A DNA stretch of 23,393 nucleotides from assembly GCA_025935595.1 (NCBI GenBank), contig JAICUZ010000011.1, forward strand, positions 1-23,393. Direction: 5' to 3'. The notes beneath the pieces are model-generated. The model was not told the DNA's origin. It saw nothing but the letters and a program-made list of their open reading frames with translations, and ran no database searches. The translations under genes and the position numbers were made by a program. This stretch comes from Burkholderiales bacterium. Its GTDB lineage: Bacteria > Actinomycetota > Thermoleophilia > Gaiellales > Gaiellaceae. How positions within the stretch are numbered: position 1 is the stretch's first letter; each line of letters starts with the position of its first letter. Of this stretch, positions 15,580 through 21,990 are shown one piece after another.

Positions 15580-18018
15580 ATGTCGTCTGCACTTCGACGC
15601 GAACGTGTCCTCACGGACGGCTGGCAGGCCTTCACGCCGGGGGTCGAGCCGCTGCCGGCACGGGTGCCGGGAACCGCCGCCGGCGCCCTGCGGGCTGCCG
15701 GGCTCTGGCATCCGGGCGATCCGCGGGATCTCGACGCCGAGGAATGGAGCTTCACCACGAGATTCGCCGCGGACCCGCCGAGCTCGGACGAAGAGGTCGT
15801 CCTCCATTGCGACGGGATCGCGACACTGTTCGAGGTCGCGTTGAACGGGAAGGTCATTGCCGCGGGAACGTCGATGTTCAAGTCCGAATCGGTCGATGTC
15901 GGCGAGCTTCTCAGGGGCGACAACGAGCTGACGATCCGCTGTCTGCCGCTTCGCGAGCAGCTCGCGCCGTCGCGTAAGCCGCGCGCCAGATGGAGAACAC
16001 GTCTGGTGGACGACGGGAACCTCCGGTTCCATCGCACGGCGTTGCTCGGGCGCGTGCCCGGTTTCGCACGGGAGCCGGCGCCGGTGGGGCCATGGCGCAG
16101 GGTGTTCCTCGAGCTCCGGCGCACGTTCGCCGTCGACGAGCTCGTCATCCGAGCTCGCCTCGACGCAGGCGAGGGCGTCGTTGCGATACGGATGCGCGTG
16201 CGAGGCATCGGCGGAGCCGAGCCCGGCCGCATCGACGTGGTGCTCGACGGCCCCACAGGAACACATCGCGGCGCGCTCGAGCTCAGGGACGGCGTGGCCG
16301 CGGGTGAGGTTCGCGTCGAACAGCCGGCGAAGTGGTGGCCGCACACGCACGGCGATCCTGCCCTCTACACCGCGCGCGCTCTGCTCGACGGCGCCGAGCT
16401 TTACCTGGGCCGCGTCGGGTTCCGTGCGCTCGAGTTCCCGGGTGACGTCGAAGTGGACGGCGTCGACCTGCACGTCAACGGACAGCCGATCTTCGCTCGC
16501 GGGGCCGTCTGGACACCGGTCGACCTGGTCGGCTTCGCGGCGAGTCCCGACGAGATCCGCGACACCGTCGTCCGCGCCCGCGACGCGGGAATGAACCTGT
16601 TGCGCGTTCCCGGGGTCGGCGTCTACGAGGACGACGCGTTCTTCGACGCGTGCGACGAGCTGGGAATGCTCGTGTGGCAGGACTTCATGTTCGCGAACTT
16701 CGACTATCCGGTCGCCGACCCCGAGTTTCGAGACCTGGTCGCAGGAGAGGCGCGCGCTGTTCTCGCGCGAGTCGGCCGACGGCCGAGCCTTGCCGTCGTC
16801 TGCGGCAACAGCGAGGTCGAGCAACAAGCCGCGATGTTGGGCCTCGATCCACAACTCGGACGCGGCGAGCTGTTCGGGACACTCCTCCCCGAGCTCGTCG
16901 ACGACGCAAACCTCGACGCCGTCTACGTGCCTTCGGCGCCGACGGGTGGCGACCTACCGTTCGCCCCACGCAACGGCGTCACCCACTACTTCGGCGTCGG
17001 TGCGTACCTCCGCCCACTCGAGGATGCACGGCGCGCCGGTGTTCGCTTCGCCGCGGAGTGCCTGGCACTGGCGAACGTCCCCGACCTCCTCGAGCTGAGC
17101 CCCGGCGACCCGGACTGGAAGAGCGGAGTGCCGCGAGACTACGGAGCCGAGCGGGACTTCGAGGAGGTGCGCGACCACTACTTCGGCCTCCTCTTCGGGC
17201 TCGACCCCGATACGGTGCGCGCGTCGGAGCCGGAGCGGTATCTCGACTTGTCACGCGCGGTCAGCGGCGAGCTGATGGCAGAGACGCTCGGTGAGTGGCG
17301 TCGGTCCGGGTCACCGACACGGGGCGCGCTCATCCTCTGGCTCCGTGACCTCCTGCCCGGCACGGGCTGGGGACTGCTCGACCATCGCGGCGACCCCAAG
17401 GTCGCGTGGCATCACGTGCGGCGCGTCCTCGCACCGGTCGCGGTCTGGACGACCGACGAGGGCCTGAACGGCGTGGACGTGCACATCGCCAACGATCGAC
17501 CTGAATCGCTGCACGCCGATTTGCGCGTTGCGCTCTATCGGAGCTACGAGGTGCGCGTCGACGAGGTCTCCGTGCCGATCGAGCTCGCCGCACACACCGC
17601 GGTGACCCGCAACGTCGAAGAGCTTCTCGGCCGCTTCGTCGATGCTTCATGGTCGTACCGCTTCGGGCCCCCGGGACACGACGTGATCGTCGCCAACCTC
17701 GAGCGCGCCGGCGCTCTCGTCTCCCAGGCGGTTCGTTTCCCCGCCGGCCGGCCGCTCGCGCAAGAGACCGCCGAACGTCTCGGCCTGGAAGCGGAGCTCC
17801 TGCGCGACGGGGACCGATGCACGCTCGCCATCCGGTCTCGCCGCCTCGCGTACGGCGTCCGCGTGCGGGCGCCGGGACGGACGCCGTCCGACGATGCGTT
17901 CTGCGTCGAGCCCGGCGTCGAGCGCCGCGTCGACCTCGGGCCGGCTGCCGCCGACGAGCGGGCGGATGCCGTCGACGTCACGGCGCTCAACCTCGACGGC
18001 CGGCTCGAGGTTCGATGA
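15580..18018 (+). CDS. Glycoside hydrolase family 2 protein, beta-mannosidase-like
   Basis: GH2 enzymes cleave beta-linked sugars with retention. The protein is 812 residues from ATG 15580, two bases after the DUF1839 stop, with no signal peptide, so probably cytoplasmic. Seen: an N-terminal sugar-binding domain (about 20-165) with LHCDGIATLFEVALNGKVIA, a middle Ig-like domain, and the (beta/alpha)8 barrel from about 285 with GVYEDDAFFDACDELGMLVWQDFMFANFDYP. Glu412 in VVCGNSEVEQQ is the candidate acid/base, and Glu493 in RFAAECLALANVP is the candidate nucleophile. The motif that reads RVWGGG in mannosidases is RVPGVG here, so the sugar site has probably changed. No transporter or secretion gene accompanies it. 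In this operon it may act on, or merely bind, the sugar moiety of an aminoacylated product; both are inference. Confidence 0.88.
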   Translation: MSSALRRERVLTDGWQAFTPGVEPLPARVPGTAAGALRAAGLWHPGDPRDLDAEEWSFTTRFAADPPSSDEEVVLHCDGIATLFEVALNGKVIAAGTSMFKSESVDVGELLRGDNELTIRCLPLREQLAPSRKPRARWRTRLVDDGNLRFHRTALLGRVPGFAREPAPVGPWRRVFLELRRTFAVDELVIRARLDAGEGVVAIRMRVRGIGGAEPGRIDVVLDGPTGTHRGALELRDGVAAGEVRVEQPAKWWPHTHGDPALYTARALLDGAELYLGRVGFRALEFPGDVEVDGVDLHVNGQPIFARGAVWTPVDLVGFAASPDEIRDTVVRARDAGMNLLRVPGVGVYEDDAFFDACDELGMLVWQDFMFANFDYPVADPEFRDLVAGEARAVLARVGRRPSLAVVCGNSEVEQQAAMLGLDPQLGRGELFGTLLPELVDDANLDAVYVPSAPTGGDLPFAPRNGVTHYFGVGAYLRPLEDARRAGVRFAAECLALANVPDLLELSPGDPDWKSGVPRDYGAERDFEEVRDHYFGLLFGLDPDTVRASEPERYLDLSRAVSGELMAETLGEWRRSGSPTRGALILWLRDLLPGTGWGLLDHRGDPKVAWHHVRRVLAPVAVWTTDEGLNGVDVHIANDRPESLHADLRVALYRSYEVRVDEVSVPIELAAHTAVTRNVEELLGRFVDASWSYRFGPPGHDVIVANLERAGALVSQAVRFPAGRPLAQETAERLGLEAELLRDGDRCTLAIRSRRLAYGVRVRAPGRTPSDDAFCVEPGVERRVDLGPAAADERADAVDVTALNLDGRLEVR

Positions 18019-18803
18019 CCGAGCCAATGCGTCCGCTGTACCTGGATGTCCGAGGCGAGCCGGTCCTCTGCTTCCTCCACCCGGCAGCCGGTGGCACCCA
18101 GCCCGCGGTTCTGTTCTGCCCGCCGTTCGGTCGTGAAGATGCCGCGTCGTACCGCAGCCGTCGCGAATGGGCCGAGAGCCTGGCGGCGGCCGGCGTGCCG
18201 GCGCTTCGGTTCGACCTGCCGGCGACGGGAGACAGCGGCGGGCGCATCGACACTGCGGAGCGCCTCGATACCTGGGTCCAGGCGGTGAGCGTGACCGCCC
18301 GCTTCCTCGAAGCAGAGACCGAACGTCCGCGCATCGCTGCAATCGGGATCGGGCTCGGCGGGCTGCTCGCCGTCGCCGCCCTGGCCGAGGGCGCGCCGCT
18401 CGACGACCTCGTTCTCTGGGGTGTGCCGGCAAGCGGACGGTCGCTCGTGCGGGAGCTCACCGCCTTCGCGCGCATCGAAGCCGACGCGATCGTCGCGGCC
18501 GGCGGGCCGGAACCACCGGCCGGGTCGCCGGAGATCGCGCCGGGTGGGTTCCTCCTCCCGACGCGCGTGATCGACGCACTTCGCGCCCTCGACCTGACCA
18601 CCGTTCGGCCGCGCGCCGACGGGCGACGCGTGCTGTTGCTCGGCCGCGACGGGATCCCGCCCGACGACGCGCTGCGCAGAATGCTCGAATCGAGCGGAGC
18701 GACTGTCGAGACGGTCGATGGCGACGGGTTCGGCGGCATGATGACCGTCCTCCCCGAAGCCGCGCGGCTCCCCAAAGCGGTGACGACACTGATCGGACGC
18801 TAG
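18015..18803 (+). CDS. Alpha/beta-hydrolase-fold protein, exosortase-A-associated hydrolase 2-like, nucleophile missing
   Basis: The protein is 262 residues from ATG 18015, overlapping the GH2 stop as ATGA. Seen: HPAAGGTQPAVLFCPPFGREDAAS near the N-terminus, AESLAAAGVPALRFDLPATGDSGG (about 54-77), and the elbow IAAIGIGLGGLLAV. A working hydrolase has G-x-S/C-x-G in the elbow; here it is G-I-G-L-G, with Gly113 where the nucleophile should be. Related exosortase-A-type members have an Arg there, as I recall. The fold is clear but ordinary hydrolysis is unlikely; it may be a binding partner or a transferase subunit. The next gene encodes a second, related-fold protein with a nucleophile, so the two may work as a pair. 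No exosortase gene is in the window. Confidence 0.85.
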   Translation: MTEPMRPLYLDVRGEPVLCFLHPAAGGTQPAVLFCPPFGREDAASYRSRREWAESLAAAGVPALRFDLPATGDSGGRIDTAERLDTWVQAVSVTARFLEAETERPRIAAIGIGLGGLLAVAALAEGAPLDDLVLWGVPASGRSLVRELTAFARIEADAIVAAGGPEPPAGSPEIAPGGFLLPTRVIDALRALDLTTVRPRADGRRVLLLGRDGIPPDDALRRMLESSGATVETVDGDGFGGMMTVLPEAARLPKAVTTLIGR

Positions 18804-18809
18804 CTCGCC

Positions 18810-19811
18810 GTGCCGACTGGTCGCGGCTCGCGCCAACCCACGAGCGCCGCCGGTCTCAGCTCGCAGACGGCAACGATCACCGAAAACGGAACCGCGATCC
18901 GCGAGACCCCGCTCGCGATCGAGGACGGCGCATCGCGTCTCGTCGGCATCCTCGCCGAGCCGGCTGATGCACCTGCGAGCGACCTCGCGCTCGTGCTCCT
19001 GAACGCGGGCGCGATCAGAAGGACCGGCCCGGGTCGGATGTGGGTCGAGCTGGCCCGTCGCTGGGCGGCCCGCGGCGTCCCGACACTCCGAATCGATCTG
19101 GCCGGCATCGGCGACGGCTCCGGACCCCGTCCGGCGCCGACGACCGTCGCCGATCTCTACGCCCCCGAGTACGTCGCGCAGGTCCGCGCGGCGATCGACG
19201 CGCTGGCCCGCCGCGTCGGAGCCCGCCGCTTCGCGCTGCTCGGTCTGTGCGCGGGCGCGTACTTGAGCTTCCATACCGCCCTCGACGACGACCGGGTCTC
19301 GCAAATCGTGCTGCTCAACCCACGACTTCTTTTCTGGGATCCGATGATCACGGCCGACTACTACGCACGGAGTCGCCGTAGCAAGCTGCTTCGCGTCAGC
19401 GCGTGGCGCTCGCTCGGCGCGACCCGCCCGCACGCTCTTCCGCGCCGTCTTCTCACGTTGCTTGCGCGCTTCGCGTTGGACCCGCTCCGCCTGCCCGGCC
19501 GGCGTCGAGCACATCAAGCAGCCGGCGAAGCGACTGCGACGGCGTTCGACCAGCTCGCGGCACGCGGCGTGCAATCGCTGTTCGCGTTCTGTGACGGCGA
19601 ACCGCTGCACGATCACCTCGTCGCGCAAGGGATCGTCGACCAGGCGGATCGATGGCCGAACATCGAGTTCGTCGACCTTCCCGGCCGCGACCACGTCCTG
19701 CGTCCGCTGTGGATGCACGAGCACGTCTACGCGGCGGTCGATCGCGCGCTCGGCGCCGAGCTCTCCCGCGCTCCGCGATACTTCGAGACATCGAACGCCC
19801 GGCGCCCTTGA
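18810..19811 (+). CDS. Alpha/beta-hydrolase, exosortase-A-associated hydrolase 1-like, cysteine nucleophile
   Basis: The protein is 333 residues from GTG 18810, the only usable start before the conserved part; the first 30 or so residues look unconserved. Seen: RETPLAIEDGASRLVGILAEP, VLLNAGAIRRTGPGRMWVELARRWAARGVPTLRIDL, DLAGIGDGSG, the elbow FALLGLCAGAYLSFHTA, and the late LPGRDHVLRPLWMHE, which gives a likely catalytic His. The elbow is G-L-C-A-G, so Cys147 replaces Ser as nucleophile. Cysteine there is known in thioester-handling alpha/beta enzymes such as PHA synthases, and would suit transfer from a carrier-protein thioester. It starts six bases after the preceding hydrolase-like gene and overlaps the HTH gene by four. 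Substrate is unknown. Confidence 0.87.
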   Translation: MPTGRGSRQPTSAAGLSSQTATITENGTAIRETPLAIEDGASRLVGILAEPADAPASDLALVLLNAGAIRRTGPGRMWVELARRWAARGVPTLRIDLAGIGDGSGPRPAPTTVADLYAPEYVAQVRAAIDALARRVGARRFALLGLCAGAYLSFHTALDDDRVSQIVLLNPRLLFWDPMITADYYARSRRSKLLRVSAWRSLGATRPHALPRRLLTLLARFALDPLRLPGRRRAHQAAGEATATAFDQLAARGVQSLFAFCDGEPLHDHLVAQGIVDQADRWPNIEFVDLPGRDHVLRPLWMHEHVYAAVDRALGAELSRAPRYFETSNARRP

Positions 19812-19972
19812 CGGTACGGGAGCTCGCCGACGAGCTCCAGTGCTCCGCGGACGAGGTTCGCGCGCTCATTCGCTCAGGCGAGTTGCGGACGGTTGCCTGC
19901 GGGATCCGGCCCGGGCGCGTTCCGCGCCACGAGCTCGACGCCTACCGGCGCCGGCTCCGCCACCGCGGCTGA
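19808..19972 (+). CDS. Small excisionase/MerR-type helix-turn-helix protein
   Basis: This is a 54-residue DNA-binding protein of the HTH_17 (excisionase family) type. The start is TTG 19808, overlapping the hydrolase stop as TTGA. An upstream ATG at 19652 lies deep inside the hydrolase gene in another frame and adds only Arg-rich sequence, so it is not used. Seen: LTVRELADELQCSADEVRALIRSGEL, the winged-helix pattern of the family, then a basic segment and RVPRHELDAYRRRL, the usual closing helix. No integrase or attachment site is nearby, so a phage excisionase role is unlikely. Its position at the end of the carrier-protein operon suggests a regulator of the system, which is inference. Confidence 0.7.
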   Translation: MTVRELADELQCSADEVRALIRSGELRTVACGIRPGRVPRHELDAYRRRLRHRG

Positions 19973-19998
19973 TCTCGGCTCCTCCCCCGAGTTGACTA

Positions 19999-20027
19999 TG
20001 GACAAATCGCGACCGGCGTCGTACGGT
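19999..20027 (+). promoter_or_regulatory. Sigma-A-type promoter before the metalloprotease-like gene
   Basis: TGGACA (19999-20004) is followed after 17 bases by TACGGT (20022-20027). The -35 has five of six consensus bases, and the -10 fits TAnnnT. The start of transcription would fall near 20034, about four bases before GTG 20038, giving an almost leaderless message. Confidence 0.5.
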
Positions 20028-20037
20028 CAGCTTCAGC

Positions 20038-21399
20038 GTGAGGTACCTCGGGGCGTCGATCATCTGTCTGGCCCTCTGCGCCGCGATCGGCGCCGGACGC
20101 GGCGTGCCGCGCGCTCCCTTCGAGGCCGACTCGACCACGATGACGGGCTCGCCGCTCCGTCACGCGACTCCTGTCGCGACCCGTCGGGTGGCGACGTGGT
20201 GCGGCACGACGGCGACCGCCGATCGAGCGCCGGTCGCGACGGGCTATTCGATCCGTGTCCTCTACGGCGTGCCTGCCGACGGCGCCGACAACAGTGCCGC
20301 GGTCGCGTCGTCGATCTCCGACTGGATCGACCAGGTCGAGGCGTGGTGGCAGCGCGAGGACCCGTCCAGGCTCCCGCGCTTCGACATGTACGCCGCGCCT
20401 TGCGGGCCACAGGTCGATCTCCAGGTCGTACGGCTGAGCTCGGTGAGCGTCGGCAATACCGATGGGCACCAGGTGTTCCAGAACGTCTGGACCCAGCTGC
20501 AGAGCGAAGCCGACGCCGGATCGACGAAGTTCTTGATGTTCCTCGACGACGTCAACACCGGGAACCTCTGCGGCGTCGGCGGACCGGCGTCCGACGCGCA
20601 ACTCGGCTCGCCTGCGATGGGCCTGTCGATCGTCTTCCTCGCGTCGTGTGACGGAGCAGATCGCCCGACGGTAGCCGCGCACGAATTGCTGCACGCGCTC
20701 AATCCGGGCACGCTCCTGCAGGGCGCCCCTCATCTCTGCCCGGGTGACGTGTGGCATGTGTGCGACTCGTCCGGTGACGTCCTCTACCCGTATGTCGAGG
20801 CCGGGATACCACTGACGTCGCTGCAGCTCGACGTGAACCACGACGACTACTGGGCCGGGAATGCACCAGTCAACCTCCAGGTGCAGCCTTGGCTGAAGCA
20901 CACGCAGGACCAGGTGCACCTCGGGCTCGCGATCACCGGTAGCGGCAAGGTGACGAGCGATGTCCCAGGGCTCGACTGCACCGCGTCGTGCGGCAGCGAC
21001 TGGGACCGCGGCGACGTGGTCGACCTGAGCCCCGAGTCCGCCGACGGCTACCGCTTCATCCGATGGACGGGCGCAGGCTGCAGCGGCGTCGCGGACTGCT
21101 CGCTGACACTCGACGCGGCGAAGAGCGTGAGCGCGCTCTTCGCGCCGGACACGTACCAGCTCCGCGTGAGCGTGACCGGGAAGGGAACGGTGGCGAGCAC
21201 TCCCCTCGGGATCAAGTGCACGACGCGGACCTGTGCCAAGGCGTTCACGTCGTACTACACGGTGTTCCTGGTCGCGAAGCCCGCGAAGGGCTGGAAGCTG
21301 AAGAGCTGGACGGGTGCGTGCCACGGCAGCAAGCTCAAGTGCCGCCTCGGGATGACCGCACCGAGCGCTGCGCGCGCCACGTTCGTCAAGACGCGCTGA
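20038..21399 (+). CDS. Secreted HExxH (putative zinc metallopeptidase) protein with two InlB-like repeats
   Basis: This is a 453-residue exported protein from GTG 20038. Seen: a signal peptide MRYLGASIICLALCAAIGAG, then a catalytic-like domain with YSIRVLYGVPADGADNSA, FLMFLDDVN, AAHELLHALNPG (His215, Glu216, His219), APHLCPGDVWHVCDSSGDVLYP and LDVNHDDYW. HExxH suggests zinc binding. A third ligand at the metzincin distance is absent; His232 in APHLC is a candidate. From about residue 300 there are two repeats of about 70 residues, each with TGxGxV near the start, two pairs of cysteines and a WTGA stretch, like divergent InlB/Listeria-Bacteroides repeats used in wall or surface proteins. There is no LPXTG or other C-terminal anchor. 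It has its own promoter and is flanked by the HTH gene and the two-component pair. No peptidase activity is proven by sequence. Confidence 0.8.
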   Translation: MRYLGASIICLALCAAIGAGRGVPRAPFEADSTTMTGSPLRHATPVATRRVATWCGTTATADRAPVATGYSIRVLYGVPADGADNSAAVASSISDWIDQVEAWWQREDPSRLPRFDMYAAPCGPQVDLQVVRLSSVSVGNTDGHQVFQNVWTQLQSEADAGSTKFLMFLDDVNTGNLCGVGGPASDAQLGSPAMGLSIVFLASCDGADRPTVAAHELLHALNPGTLLQGAPHLCPGDVWHVCDSSGDVLYPYVEAGIPLTSLQLDVNHDDYWAGNAPVNLQVQPWLKHTQDQVHLGLAITGSGKVTSDVPGLDCTASCGSDWDRGDVVDLSPESADGYRFIRWTGAGCSGVADCSLTLDAAKSVSALFAPDTYQLRVSVTGKGTVASTPLGIKCTTRTCAKAFTSYYTVFLVAKPAKGWKLKSWTGACHGSKLKCRLGMTAPSAARATFVKTR

Positions 21400-21411
21400 C
21401 GGCGGCGACCA

Positions 21412-21427
21412 CGTGATTCGCATCACG
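21412..21427. promoter_or_regulatory. CRP/FNR-type palindrome upstream of the response regulator
   Basis: CGTGAT-TCGC-ATCACG is a perfect inverted repeat and reads GTGA-N6-TCAC, the core of the CRP/FNR/GlxR consensus. Its centre (21419.5) is about 38 bases before the predicted transcription start at 21458, overlapping the poor -35. That placement fits a class II activator site. As it follows the metalloprotease stop by only 12 bases it could also be a small hairpin, but there is no U-run. Confidence 0.45.
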
Positions 21428-21445
21428 GGACACGGGCTCATTCGC

Positions 21446-21451
21446 TAGATT
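21446..21451 (+). promoter_or_regulatory. -10 element for a leaderless response-regulator message
   Basis: TAGATT matches TAnnnT and ends six bases before GTG 21458, so the first transcribed base should be the G of the start codon. The -35 position (around TCACGG) is poor, in keeping with activator dependence. Confidence 0.45.
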
Positions 21452-21457
21452 CGGACC

Positions 21458-21988
21458 GTGGGTCTGACCGCGCCGGTGGTCCTCGAGTTCGACGGGCCGA
21501 GCGAAAGCTCCGGCCGCGGACCCTTGGGTGGCCGCCGTCTCTCTGCGGTCGACGACACATTCGAAAGCCGCTGGGAGGACCGTGCAATCTCGGTCCTGGT
21601 CGTCGAGGACGACCCGGCGATGCGCCTGCTCGTCCAGTTCAACCTCGAGGCGGCAGGCTTCCGGGTCGCGGTGGCCGAGACCGGCACCGATGGCCTCGAG
21701 GCCGCGGCTGTCGAGAAGCCCGACCTCGTGCTGCTCGACGTGATGCTGCCCGACGTGGGCGGATTCGACGTCGCCGAGCGCCTGAGCGGTGTCCCGATCG
21801 TGTTCATGTCGGCGAGGGCGGCGGCGACCGACTTCACGCGCGGGCGTGAGGTGGGTGCGATCGACTACATCTCCAAGCCGTTCGATCCGGTGGCCCTGCC
21901 CGCCCGCCTGCGCGAGGATCTGATCGAGCTCGAGAAGAGCGGGAGCGCATCACAGGTCTGGGCGTTGAGGTTCGGTCCCAGTCCCTAG
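21458..21988 (+). CDS. Single-domain response regulator
   Basis: This is a phospho-acceptor of a two-component system, 176 residues from GTG 21458, supported by the -10 at leaderless distance. No other usable start lies in frame before the receiver. Seen: an unusual hydrophilic N-terminal extension of about 43 residues, then a receiver domain with VLVVEDD (Asp51, Asp52), LLDVMLPD (phospho-acceptor Asp94), FMSARA (Ser118) and YISKPFDP (Lys140). After the last receiver helix only about 20 residues follow; there is no DNA-binding or enzymatic output domain. It is followed two bases later by the histidine kinase. It could act through protein contacts, like CheY or Spo0F, or as a phosphate relay. 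Confidence 0.9.
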   Translation: MGLTAPVVLEFDGPSESSGRGPLGGRRLSAVDDTFESRWEDRAISVLVVEDDPAMRLLVQFNLEAAGFRVAVAETGTDGLEAAAVEKPDLVLLDVMLPDVGGFDVAERLSGVPIVFMSARAAATDFTRGREVGAIDYISKPFDPVALPARLREDLIELEKSGSASQVWALRFGPSP

Positions 21989-21990
21989 CG

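Noticed and set aside
17544..19724. Minus-strand open frame of 726 codons opposite GH2 and the two hydrolase genes
   Set aside because: Composition is shadow-like (Arg, Gly, Ala rich), no domain is recognisable, and it spans three well-supported plus-strand genes.
19975..19991. Short inverted repeat CTCGG/CCGAG after the HTH gene as a terminator
   Set aside because: A 5-bp stem with an 8-base loop and no T-run is too weak to support a terminator.
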